Positions 1 through 15,416 are shown, numbered from the stretch's first letter. The stretch is DNA of 64,000 bases from Daphnia carinata (GCF_022539665.2 NC_081337.1:7478679-7542678), one strand, 5' to 3'. Program-made: numbers and translations. Notes: a model not told the origin generated them from the letters alone.

Positions 1-2023
1 GTTACTTCCACTAAGTGACGAAGAACTTCGTGATTGCGTAGTAAGTAAGGTAATCCAAACATCCAACATTTCCTCCGAAACAGCCTGAAACGAGATCAGA
101 TGCATAACTACGTGCGATACCATCGAGGAAAAAGCAACATGGGACCAATACCATGTCTCCGACAAAAAACGGTCCACTGATGTTATATAGCTGTGTTGCT
201 AGAGTTTCTGCTAATAGTCGAACATTACGTCCTAGAATGGAGACATTAACGGATGATTTTGTATCGAGAATGGTGCCATGCTGGAAGTCAGACCTCGCCA
301 TCTGGGAAATCAAAAACAAATTTGAATAACAAATCTGATTAATTACGCAAAATTCTGTCCGAACCTTGAAATGGGAAGCGGTCATTGCTGTAAGTCGTCG
401 TATGGAGTATCTCTCATGTTCCCAGGCGAGAAAATCATCGGCTAAATTGATTTTCTTGTGCATCATGTTAACAGGTAATTCAACGGAAGCTGCATTTTTT
501 TTCAGATTCTGAAGTACAAATGATCACTGATTTAAATAAAACAGCCACCAGTTTTAATAATACTGCATAAATACGTACTTCAATGAATACTCCGCTGTTA
601 CTCCCATCCTTTGGCGGTTTTGAAACATGAATATTTAATTCTTCGCCATTCCCGAGCGAGTCCAGACATAGGGCAAAGACGGTGTCCTAATTGTTAAGAA
701 GAAATAATGGTGCATAAAGACAAGGCCGATCAGTTTTATAGCTTTGTTTTTTTACTTGGAGAAGGCCGCCATCTATGCCATCGATTTGATCTTCCAAAAA
801 CTTTTTAGAACCAAGGTAATTCAGTTTTCCGCCTCCTGTAAGGATAAACACTAAATTGAAACGCGGTAGACCATTCTGTCCAGGTTGTGAACTCAGGCGC
901 GAAAACAATCGAACTAGCTCGAGTAGGGCCGCGACACCAGAAGCATTTGAATCGCCCCCAAATGATAAGTCCTAACAAAACGAGGTTTAACTACTTGAAT
1001 ATTGAACTCATACATGAAATTAGAATTCTTACAGGTGCCACTCCAAATGAGTCATAGTGAGCCACAACAGCTAATGTTGGCAATTGATCTTCTATTCCAA
1101 AACCTGGCAGTTTTCCCTAAGAAATTAAAAGTATGTTTACAAGAGACAGAGCTGTTTTGGAGGGGAAAAAAATATATAATATAATATTTTTATTACCTGG
1201 ATGTTAGTGATCTGCACATCTGTCAATAGTTTTGCTGAGTTTCCATTGACAGCAAGCTGGTATCCATTTGCAGATATTGCTCCAAAAAGGGCTAGAAGAA
1301 CAAAAATAAATTTTTGTATCTCAATAGGATGGATGTAACATGAATATTGAACAGGCTAGCAAATGTCCAAACCCTGGGCTGCAGAAGAAGCACTGTCTTT
1401 GCTGGTGCTTTCCCTGACACTTGCATACATTTCCTCAATTTGATGAGAGTGATGGGTAAAATAGACAGGAATTGCAATTTCTTGACTAAGAAGAAACTTC
1501 TCCATGTCCAGTATGTTCTGGGGCAACAAAATTCAATTCAATTAGAGAGGGTACATGAAATCTGAAAAGAATAAGGAAGTGTTTCACCTCTCTCACATCA
1601 TTCGATAATGATTCTAGGTCTGAAGGAATTATTATTAACAATGCACCAACACCTTCATTTATAAGTTCCCTGAATCTACTGGGGCTGAATTCGTTTATCA
1701 TTAGAATTACACATTTTCTAGCAGGAAGTCTAGTGTCTATAGATCGAGCTTCAAAGTTGAGGGTTGAACTTCTTGAGCCTGAAAACACAAAATAAGAATT
1801 TTAACTTCATTGTATTTTATCTTTATGTGCAAAAAGCAGAACATGCACATTTCTTACCATACTTTACTCCTTGTAGGTCAAAATGCTGAAGCCGGTAAAC
1901 AGGGAACTCTGTTGCTGCATCCGCTGGTGAAAGAATTATCAGAATAGGTAGGAGCACAGCAATGTAGTACGGAAGAGAATAGCGAAATATTTCTGAAATC
2001 TCATTCACTTGATCTAGCCACAT
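1..2023 (-). CDS. NCLN: Nicalin (NCLN), 5' part, truncated by window edge
   Basis: Nicalin is an ER membrane glycoprotein related to nicastrin and the M28 aminopeptidase fold. It is part of the BOS complex (nicalin-TMEM147-NOMO) at the multipass translocon. Coding exons read on the minus strand: 2023-1858, 1778-1588, 1517-1373, 1291-1197, 1116-1033, 971-756, 686-579, 508-365, 301-about 171, and 84 to below 1; frames join through exon 8. The start ATG is followed by an N-terminal hydrophobic segment (YYIAVLLPILIILSP), then the family motif EFPVYRLQHFDLQGVKYG. Later motifs are AVVAHYDSFGVAP, DLSFGGDSNASGVAALLEL, LVFILTGGGKLNYLGSKKFL and LAWEHERYSIRR, all in nicalin order. The donor of exon 9 is weak, so its end is my best phase-consistent guess. 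The C-terminal transmembrane helix lies outside the window. Identification is by recalled family motifs and is firm. Confidence 0.93.
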
Positions 2024-5000
2024 TTTAATAAGTTAACAAATATAATCCGGAGAAAGAAATGGGGTTCTGAATAACTCGAGGGAAAAATTGCGATCGATTG
2101 TTCTATAACTATCTTTGAGATACAACGCTTTCTGCTAGGGCGATGCCATGTTGGATTGCAACGAAGCCAGTTTGTTTAATACTTCTTGTTAATCGATTAA
2201 AAGGAAACAATAGACAAACAAACAAAAAACAGGACTAAATTACTAAAGGTAAAAGGTCACGTGATAGGCCAAAAGTAATATACGATAACTTGATTTTACG
2301 AGGTACAGGTCCTTAGCGCAGCAAACAAAATTTATTTAAATGTCAGAGGAAACGTCCCAGGAGTTGGTAACTCCAAGACAATGCACACAAGACTGTAGAA
2401 TTGTGTTTTGCCTCGCGTGAAGATACAGAATTAAGTACATAAGATTTAAACATTTCTCGTTGATTTTTTTAAACTTCTTGCTCATTTACCAATGTGAACG
2501 GCTTAGGCTGGAAGGGACGTACGCTGTGTACGTACCCAACGAGAATACCAATGCTTATATACTCTCTGGTTGGATGTACGAAACTTTTACACACCAAAAT
2601 CTTATACGAAAGGAAGGCTTGCTGTTGTACAGTAAAGAAAACGATTCTCCCACTCATAAGTCTTTACCTCCTACGCTTTTCCTGTTTTCCCTGTAAGTGA
2701 AAAACAACAGGATTACTAATTGGATGCAATAATATTAGCCTGACTGGTACCATGCAGACAGCTTTACTCCAACGAAAGTTATCTTTCGTTTACTTATTTA
2801 TTATTATTTTCTTATTGTTTTTTGCATTTCACTTGTCTATAGCAAAATTGTGAATGAAAAGATTACCATATGAGATCGGGGTTCCTAAAATAAAATGAAA
2901 CGGGTAGATAAGCGGTGGAAGGCGAAGCGGAGAGTAATAGAAACGAATGCGAATAGTGGATGTTATCATCATCAACGTTTGCAACTGTTAGACGCCTCCG
3001 GTGACGAGTTCTTGTTCCCGTGCACCATCAAAGTCAGCAGCCGTTAATAGAAAACGATGTTATGACGGCGAGACGTGTGACTCGAGGCAACAATGATTAT
3101 TGGCTTCCCTTTTTTTCTGTTCATGATAATTGCGGCTATTACAATGTAAGTAAACGCGCTTCGAGCACTTCACGGGGGGAGAAAACGGGAATCGGGTAAT
3201 TCCCTTGTAATCAACATTGAGTCGTTTCCACTTTCTTTTCTTTGAAACTTCATTTTTGTAAGACCCGCGTACTATGTCAGCTGTCAAAAGCTCCGGCGGC
3301 TCATTGTTTTTCCCTTTATTTTTTGAATATTTGAAAGGGTTTGTCAGGTTCAGTCCTCTCCTTTTTTTTTTTTTTTACTTTGCCTCCCATTATTTTCAGA
3401 ATGCCTTTTCAGAAATTCCAATAAAAATATGTTGCTGTTTTGTTTTTTCTCTTACTTGATCCTTTAGGGGTTAGAATCGCGCTGCGCAATGTAAATCTTG
3501 CATTTGTTTCGGAACTTTGCTTTCAGTGCCGCCAATAGCCCTTAACATTCTTAGATATTGCGTCGTCCTCCGTTACATCAATACGCTATTCAATTGAGCA
3601 TTGGACGGTTTCATTGTAATTTATTTATTTTATACTCTATTCAAAAGTATTGTTGAAATGATTACCCAACCAACCGTGAAGCGCTAGCTGTTCGGTTGAA
3701 CCAACAAGAAAATAATAATGTTGACGCTGAAACTCAAGATGCGATTGTTAGGCCGAGATTGGTGACAAAACTTTCTCCGAGAGCTTATTATTCGTCGGGT
3801 TCATCAAGCGGCAATAGCCAATAGTGACAATGCAACCGGATCCTTTCGGTATTCGTTTTTTTTTCCAATCCAATGACGTACAGGTCTGTTATTACGGCAT
3901 GATATAAGGGAACCACATTTTGTCACACAACAAGACAGTCAGTGGGTTTCGTCTTGATGGGTTTCAGAATGGCAACCATTTCATTGAATTCAATCGATCA
4001 AAGGAAGCCGAATATAGAGATGTGACAACGATGGTGGAACGAAGAAAGAAACAGAAAGAGAGGAAGTGAGAAAAGAATTCTAGGGAGATGACTACTCGAC
4101 CGGACCACACCCTTCACGCTCAGTGAGCCGACGGAATGAAGAGGCATTGGTTTATGATAGGAATTGACATGTTCATCCAAGTAAATCGCCATTGCACAAG
4201 TCTAACTCACAAGTTTGAAAATGGATTCAGTTCTCTTTTGGATAGTGTACCGTATATCCATTTAACAGGTTGTTACTGCATCCGTGCAACGTAGTCGGCA
4301 GAAATCCGGACCTTAGCAATGAATTATTCATTCCATTGCTTGCGTTTATCTGCCTTATATTTTGATTCGTAATGTAGCGCACTCAGCTTGAAAAGTGCAG
4401 CATTTTCTCCTCTTAAGCGAATAAAATTTTAATAATGCATATACGACTGGGGCTTAAAAGGGAAAAATGCACGATATTAAGAAAAATAAAAAGATTTATA
4501 GCCAATCGCTATCGTCAGCTGGAAAGAAATTTTATTTGTAACAGACACTGTTTCTGTTCTCATAACTCAACTCAGCTCTGCATACCGACAGAGCTTTAAC
4601 AAGAAAAAAAAATTAGATGAATTCGTTATCATCAAATTTTCCATCTGGATGGTCTGGTCCGTCGCCATACCAGACGCAAGACTCCCATTAATTTTACTGG
4701 TTTTTGATAAAAACTCGCAGTTGTACTTCGCGATGGCTACCAATTAAAATATTCGCGGCAGCTTTTAACTATCAAGGTAAAGATGGAATAAATGCCGCAT
4801 AAGAAAACAGCATGCAGCATTTGAAGAGTCTGCTACCACTTGAGCAGTCTGCGTCTGTCAGGTTGTTTTCAACACAATAATTTGCTAGTTAACAGACGCA
4901 CTCTATACCGCTTTCCTCTTCATATGAAATATTCATTTTTTTTATCCAATTAAAAATCTAGATTTGATCGCATTTCAGCATTTTCTTTTCCCGTTTCTAA

Positions 5001-8000
5001 ACTCGTTTTAAATGGAGCAGGCAACTTTGACTCGCGATCCGGTACTCTTGTCCTTTTGTTCTTAACTATTTCTTATGTTTGTTTTTTTTATGTTTTTCCG
5101 TACACTTGTTGGTAAGGCTTTAAATTGTACAGAGGGCATTGATAAATAACGACAACTTCTTTATTATGAGCCGCTTTTCACCCGCAAAGAAAGAGCTATT
5201 GTTTGGAATGGAGACTCAAACAAACACGAACAGCGAAACAAAGATAAAGAATTTCGTCGCAGTTCGTGGCACTAAAAAAAGAATTAAGATAATAAAATGG
5301 CACCTAACGGATACAAACGTTATTCGTTCGCAGCCAATTCAACTGTTTTTAGCTTCTTCTTCTATTTAACACAAATATTTAATGCGCCTATACTTGTGGT
5401 CATGGCGGTTGGTTTCAACTGGCTTGTTGCTTCCAGTTTTTGATTAGTTTGTCAGCTTTTTATGGTCGATGGGAGATCATGAATAACTTTTTTCGTCACA
5501 ACGAAAATGTTTTAGATTTTTATTGAAAAGATCATCCATTCTACGGTGATTAATAACTGCGAATGACGAGAAATAGACGACAAAGAAAACGCAGAGACAT
5601 CCCAACAACAAACGAAATAAATTCATGCATCAGGTATCTTTCGACTGGATTTCACCTTTGATGATATTCATAACCAGAATGAGCTTTCAAAACTGCCAAC
5701 AAGTTCCGCGACATTATGTCAGAAGGTATCAAGAACAACTGCCGCGCCTGTTAGATATATCGGAAACAGTCTAGAGAAATCATAACAAGTCAATAAAAAA
5801 AAATTCGCTTTTGGCAATCAAATAGAGAGGGGTTAACGTACAAAGACAGTAGCAACAAGAAAGTATAGATATAAATATAAAAAAACGGGAATCGTATAAA
5901 TGATGATGTCAATTGGAGCTGCACCACTCGACCCGCGTATCCAATGGCGCTGGGATATAAAAACCTGATTCGTCCTTTTTGGGGAGGGAGACTTCAATTA
6001 CACGCTCTGTTCGGTATCCCGATGCCCGTGGACGACTTTACTATTGTGCGGCACAGCACGCAGGCGTCGCCTTTCACCATTACACGGCCGTTGCCATCGG
6101 GCTATGCGTTCCAGCTTTTCCAAGGTGTTTTATTTGTTTACCGTCTTTGTTGTGAAAAAAAAAAAAATAAGAAAGAAACAAAAAAAAAAATACTATAAAA
6201 GGAAGAGATAATAAAGAAGTATGACGAGAAAAACCATTGTGATAGATAGACCCTTGCCAAAGAAAAGGGGAAAAAAATGATAATAATACACAAATGATTA
6301 GTTATATAGCGCCGCTGTGGGAACGAGCTCGTGATAACGACAACGCAATAAGCTCGCGGCATTGTTGGCCTCTCGAATTCGTGACAACTCAATTCTATAC
6401 AGCGGTTCGAAATCTTCGATGTCACCCGCGCCTTGCCCCTTTTTTTCATTTTCTTTTCTTTCTGTACACGTATACACTTCAGCTTTTGTTATTATAGACA
6501 TTTTTGCTGCTGCTTTTGCCTTCCTACCCTTCAATGACTGGACAAAAATTTTGTGGACTCTTTTATCATCACCTTCTTGTTGTTCTGTTTGAAATCTTGT
6601 ACGGGCTTAATCCAAAGAAAAACTATTCTCGCTCCTTTAATATTCCAGGAAAACTAGAATAACGAGAATACAAGTTTTGCTATTTAATATTTCTACGTCA
6701 AACATAACAGTGTTGTAAAAGAGGATAGAATGAACGGCATTGTAAAGAAGCCAAGTAATTTAAGAGAGAAAATTTGAACGAGTCACTGATTGGGTTGGTT
6801 TTGGCATCACAGTGCAATCAGCAACGAATACTGGAAACACCCAAAACGAAAAAGGACCATCTAGAACTGATAATTTTATGAAAAATTAGCACCATTTCTT
6901 TTTCAAGAATTACCTTGAGGTAATCTATGCTTCTACTGTTCTTAATTGGGTGTCTGTGGTGAGAAAATAGACTAGAGTTAGATGGGAATAATATGTAAAT
7001 ATAAATTATCGGACGTGTAGTACGATGTTGGTCAATAACACGTCATGTATAGCGCATTTTCTCCCGTACACTTGATGGATCATTGGTGCACAGTTTAGCC
7101 GTTGGCCAACACGATGGAAAAGAACAAATTGGGATGCGCACTTTTGAAAGCCGTTTGTACGTCGCCTCCCTAGCCATCATCTTCTGTGAAACGAATTTTA
7201 AGCAAAAAAGAAAACGATAATATGCGCCATCCGTTGCATCTTTTCTATACGTCCTTCGACTATGCGGACGGCACCTCAAAACCCGTCCGGTGCGCGTGTA
7301 ACGACACCTTGCACACAAGTACCCCCTGTTTCTCGCTTATCCTTCACCTTTATCCATCTCGCCTCTTTTTCTCAAATCCCCACAATAAATCATTCAAGTT
7401 GAAAAAAAAAAGAAAAGAAGGAAAAAAAAAAATCCTCCGGCGCATTCCAACGTTATGAGAATATACACAGCGTACTATACAAACTGCATACGGAATGTTG
7501 ACGCTCGGAAATAGATGATCAACGACGATGAACAGACGGTTTATTTTTTTTTTTTTTTCAAAAGGCTATTTTCTTTTGCTGTTCAACATACAGCCAAGAT
7601 ATCTACGGTTTGTCGGTTTTTTACTTCTTTTTTTTAAATCAAAGTTTCAGCGTGAAAGCGTGCAAAGGCACAGTTTCATGACTGGGAAAGTTATGCGATG
7701 TAAACACGCATAGTTGAGTACGTAAGCAGTTCTTATAGTTTATGAATGAAAAAAAAAATCCCCTGCATTCCAGAATACATTGGATGCATTTTATTGGTCA
7801 GACGCAACTTGAGTTCAAATTATTAAATTCCTTTTTCAAAAATTCGTTTGAGCTTAAAAGTAATCGAAAATAATGCATCCGGTCTATCCGGGTGAAATAG
7901 TAATGGGAAAAGGAGGGTAGACATTCACCACGAATAATTGCACCACCATACTGGATAATTGCTTTTTTTTTTTCATTTGAAGTTTATCATTTGAATGTTT

Positions 8001-9000
8001 TGAAATGCACTCTGCTGTGTGTAACCCAGTCTATTATCATAAAACAACGTCGAATCTCGTTCTGGATGCATAAAAAAGTCCTTTGCCCATCGGCTATTTA
8101 ATGTGTAAGAGTACGCATACATATTTAGTTCAACCTAAATTACGGAGGTCACTTTCGTCGGAATCAACTGACTGACAGCCGACTGAAAAATGCTGGGCAC
8201 GCCCTTGTCGGGGTATACGCCTATTTCTTTCAAAGAAAAATGACCTCGGCAGCTCAGACAGATAGTAAATTTGATTCACGTAAGGTCGTTGCGTCCAAAA
8301 AAAAATGCCTCCGTTTCATCGTTACGCTATTATTTACATTAATACGTAGCTTCCTACAAATAAACATATTTTGCATTTTTCTTTTTCAGAAAATCGCTCA
8401 CGAGGATAAAAAAATATATATACATACAAGCATGCTGTCTTTGATGTTTGGATTGGCGTAAAAATATATTTTCTTTATCCAAAGGACTTACACAATATAG
8501 TTTTATAGTCAACTGTTCGTATTGCGTGCGTGTAACCCAGCGGGACTGATGCTATCGTCACACAGTGATGCTTTGATTTGCATGCATAAACTATATAGCT
8601 TGTGTTCTCTTTGTATGGATAGGATACAGTTGTGATGATGCTGAGGTGTGGTCTATAGATGCAAAGGAGAATCACGTGCATCGAGGCAATAAATATACGT
8701 TTATGGTTGATGCACTTATTGCACGGAATGCATCAACCGTAATAGGCTCCGTCGAATAATGTATGACATACTATACGATTCCGTGCGTTGGAATTCCTGC
8801 CAAATTTTTCGCCGAGTGCTCATACAACAAGCGAAGAACCATAAAAATGTTATCAAGCTATATAACCCTATTTGGTTGAATGATGATTCCGTCTTTTCTG
8901 TCTTGGTTGTAAAGTGCGGGCATAAAAAATATTTATTATTTTTTTTCTCTTCTACTGGCTGGATGCGAATCATTCAGTTCGCTGATGTCTCCTTGAACGC
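2024..9000. other. Gene-poor region, left half
   Basis: I find no exon series, RNA gene or transposon ends here. The stretch is AT-rich with frequent runs of T, A and purines (for example around 3360-3375 and 6155-6195). The open frames present are short, overlap on both strands and have the composition of translated noncoding DNA. It lies upstream of nicalin and downstream of the GAS1-like gene, so it may hold UTRs, noncoding exons or enhancers that cannot be recognised by eye. Confidence 0.6.
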
Positions 9001-12000
9001 GTTTCATGTCTTCTGCCGATAAACTGATAGCGTGACGTCACATTTGGATGACCGTGCAGCTTGCGGCTGCGCTTTATTCATGTCATAATTCTATGCAGCG
9101 TCTGCAACACTATGAAGAACTGCAGAGAGCAGTACATACGCACATGGAGAGATATGTCGCTCCATCTTGGCTCTCGGATGGCAGTCCCGCATCCGTCGAT
9201 TCTACATATCGACTTGATCGAGGCTTTGCATACGAAGCCGCTGCCATTGATTTCAAAGAAGACGGGAGACAGATGAGTGCACTGCTGTTGGCCAGGAAGA
9301 ACAACGAAAATGTAAGAGACACATAGAAAAAAAAAACGGATACCGAGAAAAGGACCCGCATATTCCTCTCTTACACACTGTGGTACGGGCATTCTCAACC
9401 TAACATAATGTATGCGATTCCTGCATAACGATAAAACCACCAGGAACGCTTTGAGATTGTCCTTCTCCCCCCCCCTATTCATTTTATTTTCTTTCCCCCC
9501 TTGTCTTCCAAGTCTTTCTTTACAATAGCTTTCTCTTCCTTCTGTGGTCCATTTTTATCTCGAGTCGGGTATCACTTCCGGACTGCGATAGAAAAGAAGA
9601 GGGATGTTATTGTTGTGTGCGCGTTTGTCATCCAAGTCTCCAAGATTGGAATTCTTTGTCGCAGCGTTGCATTGACAATCCATCGCTTTGTTATACGCGT
9701 CGATGACAAATGGATCAGACAGGCAAGAATAACATGGAAGCAGAAGCCGAATTTCAATCTCACCATTCTCTGTTCAGTACACAAGCCTAGACGTGGCATT
9801 GTAGGCCAACATGCAGCCAATACCATACCGTTGTATTACCGAATCGATGCGTGAGACTCTACGTTTGAACACCGTCTTTGCGGTCGATATTGCAGACTAC
9901 GTCGCGGTGTCTTTCGATTCAATGTCGGATCAAAATAAAAAAAGAGGAGAAAATTGTTTATTTTGACTTGTTGGAATCCGCTATTTTCGTGGGGCCAAGG
10001 CCAACATTGCCGACGTTTCTATGGGATAAAAGATAAGTAGAAAAAGCAACACATACGCCGTCAAAGAGAGAGAAAGACTTGCTGAGACCGAACACACACA
10101 CAAAAAAAGCAACAAGTTGAAAGCGGGCTGTTATTTATGGTTCTTCTTTTCCCTTTCTACTATAGTCTATTACCATCCATATATTCTTTCGTGAAAGAGA
10201 AGCAAGAATTTTGTTTCATAAGTATGGCTTTAGGGCTGTTCTCCTTTCAGACGTGCAACACACGATGGTGGATTCCAAATTTTTAAATTTCAAAAAGAAG
10301 AAGAAGAAAAAAAATGTTCTTAAGAAGAAGAGAAAGCTCATTACGGCGGTACTCGTTCACCGCGTGCGTGTGGTGGGTCCGTGCGTATACGTTTCCAACA
10401 GCTCAATAGAAGTAAATAAGAATAGCCAGACGAATGTGCTGTTCAAAACCATTTTGTCTGCTTAATATATTTTTTTTTTCTTTTTTTTTTTTGACCACCC
10501 TGCAGCCAGCCATTTTCTACACTACCACTACTCTTGTCTCTTTTTTTTTTACTTCCTCCCTTGTATGATGTTAGGCGCCTTCACTAAGGAAAGAGGTCCA
10601 AGTCTTACAAGAAATATGTTTTTTTTTTTCGGCTGGCAGTCGAACCCCGGCCGTGAATAGGGTGGGGTTGCGGCGGCTCTATTCCATTTCCATTCATCAG
10701 CATGCGTAGCCTATAGCATTGTAAGGATATTGTATATACACAACACAAAACGCTTGGTATGTGGTCACTGTCCGTCATCTGCAAATCGGATTCGCTCTGA
10801 CGGCTATACCCATTAAATGTTGTCCTATTCAAGCAACAACATCCTCCTCTTTTTGGGGGGCCGTTACTTGCTGCTTCAAGCGGGCCGTGCTATCGGTTAG
10901 GTCTCTCCAGCAAAAAGAAAAAAACTTGCGGGGAGGCGATGTGCGTGATTTACGATTAATCTTATCTGCGACGATGAGAAACAAGAAAGGAGAAACATTT
11001 TTCAACAGACGATGATCACGATATTCTTCTGTACCCTGAAGGAACTGAAATAGCGTTGAATAGAACGTTCGTAATGGTGATCGGCTAACATAATCACAGC
11101 AGCCCATTTACAGGCGCTTGATTGGAACTTGAATGGAAGTCGTCATCAACGAGCGTTTCACACATAAGTGGGTCTGAGCCCCCCCTGTGAATGGTGTTAG
11201 CCAAGGCGCGTCAGACAGAGAGATCAAATGGGTTGTAGCAGCTTGCGTGCACGTACAGTATTCAAAGAGAATAATAGAAAGAAGGAGAAAAAAAAAACCA
11301 AGAAACGAAATGCATCTTATTCGAAATTCTCGGGACTGAGACCGCAATACGACAGCCAAAAGACCACCCGCACTGTTGGAAATGTCTTAGGGTATCCATC
11401 AGTGGCTTCAAATCTTTCTCGTCTCTCGTTTTTGCTATAGCTCAGCAGCACGGCTGTAAGTAACAACAGTCGTGATTATGAAGACGAAGAAAAAAAGAGA
11501 CCATACTTGTCTTCCACCTGGCTATACGAACGTCCTCTCACACGCACACAGACACACACGAAAAGAAAAGAAAAGAAAATAAGCAAATAAAAACGACGAG
11601 TCACATTGGATTTCGCTCGCTTTCTAACTCTTTGAGCACGATTACACTGCCAGCGAGATGTTAAGCCGATTTCTTGTTCTGTCCCATCGTAATCATCTGT
11701 TTGTTCACGGATGGAGTAGCACTGATGCCTATATATGGCCGTCTATTTTTTTTTTTTTTTTTTTGTTTTTGTTTGGCCAACTTTCTTTGAAACTCAAAGA
11801 CATTATTCTGTGTGTCGTTGTTGAAACAAACGACCTGATGTGTATCAGCATAACGAAAACAAGGTTTTGCTAATAGATAAATGTATTCCATCTTAAAAAA
11901 AAACGTGATTTCGAACTCAGTGAAGAGAGGCTAAGACAATCAAAGCATTGTAGCAATAGGACATGGTCTACACGATTGTACTCTGTGAACACTGAAGGAT

Positions 12001-15000
12001 TGAAATACAGCATATGTCAATGTTTGATTCACCAAAGTCTTAGAAGATTGTGCATAGCTTCTGAAAGTCATCACGTTGGTTGGGCGTGATGTAAAACATT
12101 TTATATAGCAGCGAGTCATTACAGTAAATTATATTGGCTATTGGCACGATAAATTTGCCTGTCAATTTCGTTTCGTCACGATTTTACACGCGTCATGCAC
12201 TACAGTTTCATTATGTACATAGTAACCTGAATTATTTATAGTCTGTACGAAAAAAAAAAAAAAAAGGTTCAAATGAAACAATAAAATTCATTATGTAATA
12301 GCATCAAGCGTAGCATAATTCATTTGCAGTCATAAACGAGGTCCGCGCAAGAGTGGGCAAATGATCGTCGTATAGAATTCATAGCTGACCGTGTTTCTCT
12401 GGCTACACTGGGCAACACATATGTCGTATTTTGTCGTTAAGTAGTATGTCGGTCACGGTATTTTGTTCGCTAACAGACGGGCTATATATCACAGTTGGAG
12501 TCAGGATCAATCGTTAAAAAACAAAATGGTGGCCAAAACCTTTGAAATCGAAAACATTTTCTGCGCTGTCTCTCGAACACGTTTGTTTCTACAAACCAAT
12601 CTGGTTTGCGATCGATAGATAGTGTACAACTGGCCAGACTGTTCACGTCCTTATGTTCGACATGGATAACACAAACGCACACACACGTATATATATATAT
12701 AAGAAACACATCACGCAACAGGCCATCTATTTGTTATTTCCCTTCCATGTTGTGCGCTGTTTCATCGTCGTCGTTGAAGTCGATCCATTGAATGATTCCG
12801 GCCAGGCTTGCGTCAGTCAACTTCTAATAAAATCAAATAAAATCAAACAAATTAGTGGATGTCGTCGTGAAAGATTGCCTATAATACAATTAAGAATGCA
12901 AAACCAATTGAAATCCACCGAACGCTACAAGTTTCTACATCGTCCTATGTTTCATTTAGAACCATAACCATAGGTAAACAAATTGAAAGAGGCTTCGTGA
13001 GAAATAAACTCTTCGGTAAAAGAACAAAAGCAAAAATCCGGACGCATAGCGAAAGATGACGCGCAACTCTGTCGGCCGGGCGCACATTCTTGGCAACCAG
13101 GTTATCTGTATAGAGACTACGAATGCGTGTTGAATGTTGAAGATAATTTCCCACGTAAGTTTGTGTGTGTATGACTTCCCCTTCGGTCTTCGTTCTTCGA
13201 AATAGTGCTAGTGGCCATCAAACGAGGTGACTGCATAGCCAAGATGTTTCAAGACCATGGGGAAGCGCTTCAGAAGTCTTTTCGGCTCTCTGCATGGCGC
13301 TGCAACGTCTTTCCATCTTGATCTGTTTATCGCTGAGATGCGTCACAGAGTGCGCCCAGACGTTGGCATTTCCAAAGAAACGAGCTAAAGCAACAAACAT
13401 GGCGATCGTTGCCTTTTGATACCGCAGCACAAGAAGAAGAGCCATCACAATAGTCGTCCGACAATTTCTACAGCGTTGAAATGAACAAGACGACGCGGTA
13501 GCCGTGTGACCCGTATTTTGGCATTACTTTCTTAAGCATTTAGTGGCTGCCCATTTCGACCGTCATTTGTGTACACACCCTAAATGGCAGGAGTTTCAGT
13601 CGAAATGAATCGATACAGTCGGAGAAAGCGACATCTTCGAAGGAATAACGAATAGGACGACAGTGTATAACGATGGTGATCCTATCTTTGAAAGGAACAA
13701 GTCCCAATTTACGGTAGGTGTGGAATGGAATCGATCTCTGTCTTGTGACGTTGCCATGCATCGGGCCACGCCGTGTCGGAGAAAATTTGTGGTCGAACAA
13801 CCAAAAAATCCACTTGTATCTTCATCATCTCCTTATAAAAACACAAGTGGTAACCGCCCGAGAAAAAAAAAATAAATAAGAAAACAGAGGGAAACAAGAG
13901 AACTCCACCTTAGCCTTTCTATATAGGGGCATCCAATTATGCAGAACAGCTAAAGGTACTGTGAAGGCACTGAAAGAAAAAAGGGGACAGCGAGACAAAT
14001 AGGGAATCCGACTCTCAATCCTGATTGCATCAGCGTCCGACGAACAGATGCCATACAGCGATTACCCAATAGATCGGTTGAATGAAAACTACCGAGAAAG
14101 AGAGAGAGCGACATGCAAAGTGGGGAAACGAAGGCACAACTCAAGCGAATAAGCGTTTTATAAAATTGAAATCGTGAAATACTTGCGTCAGCGGCACGGA
14201 ACAATAACAACAAAAATAGGGAAACCCGAAAAGTTTTGACAGCGCTTTATATTTTATCTCCATGTGGAGCACGTCATCGACGTTCAACTGGGGGGTCTTT
14301 TCTTAAACTCTCGTCACCCTCTTTTTTGGACAAACGACTGGTGAGAATAGGCCACCAAACGCGGTTTTCTTTAGATCAAAACCTACAAGTGGGTTGTGAG
14401 CCCTAGCCAAGCCATTCAAGATGACAATAGTTAAATAAAAAAAATAATAATACTGGCCATAAACATCTGGCGTTTTCACTTCCTGTCACTTTGAATCGTT
14501 GCTCTACAAGCGTCATCAGTTGACTCTTCATCAACAATAGGGCTGAACCGTAATCACCCGTATCCTCAGGTACATGGGTTCGGTGACTCAGCTCTGGCCC
14601 TTTTTTTGTGTTTGCTAAAAATTCTTTAAATGTCCTTTGGCTAATTCACGGATTGAATTTCTAAACTGGCCAGAGCCATTTGCCAACGCAAGAATTGCGT
14701 GCATCACCACAATCAAGTCCATAATCGAAAAATTAAAAATAATAGATACCCTGACTTGCCATCAGCGAAAAAGTTAAGTGGAAAACATAATTCTAAGTGG
14801 AAGAGGCAATAGCACGGGATGAACGTCGAAACTTCAGAAAGGTTATCCACGCCCTTAAAGAGAGTAGGGGACGGGCAAGAAGGGATAATTTCTCGTTTAT
14901 GCACAGAATGTAATAAAGCGCATCGCTTATCAGACAAGTTGAATGATCTCTCGTTAGCGGAAGAATAAAAAAAAAAAAAACAAGTGAACGACGACAGTCA

Positions 15001-15080
15001 AAAATGATGGAAGCCATCATCTTCTCTTTATCATTCATTCACTCACGGATAGAATAATAACAAGTGTTCCGACAAAATAA

Positions 15081-15126
15081 CCCCCCCCCCCCTTCCCTAC
15101 ACACACACACACACAAAAAAAAAAAA
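15081..15126. repeat. Compound simple repeat (C)12...(AC)8(A)12
   Basis: Read directly: twelve C at 15081-15092, a short TTCCCT spacer, eight AC units at 15099-15114, then twelve A. It is a hypermutable microsatellite in noncoding DNA. Confidence 0.95.
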
Positions 15127-15382
15127 CACATGAAATAAAAACGATAGGGTACGTAGAGAAAGAGCATAGGCACCTACGGGGCGAGAAAACGAAGTGCCTC
15201 AATGAAAAAAAAAAACCTGCACTAGCATTTAAAAATTGTTTCCCGCCGTCAGGTGCAATCACAGCGGCCATTCCAACTGGCCAGCTGTCGTTTCATTTTT
15301 ATATCTTCATCGACCATTCGATCGCTCCCAGGCAGGGCATCGTCTTGGCTGCGGTTTTTCTTTTTTTCCATACACTAAATTT

Positions 15383-15384
<2 letters not shown>

Positions 15385-15416
<32 letters not shown>
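15385..15416. repeat. Poly-T tract (T)32
   Basis: An uninterrupted run of 32 T, the longest homopolymer I see in the window. It could be slippage-prone noncoding sequence or the remnant of a poly(A) tail; no retroelement body is recognisable next to it. Confidence 0.95.

Noticed and set aside
9048-9326. 92-codon frame with protein-like text
   Set aside because: No recognisable family, no splice partners and comparable frames on the other strand; kept only as a remark.
10618-10665. TTCGAC-containing stretch resembling a tRNA T-arm on the minus strand
   Set aside because: No A box at the right distance and the T stem does not pair.
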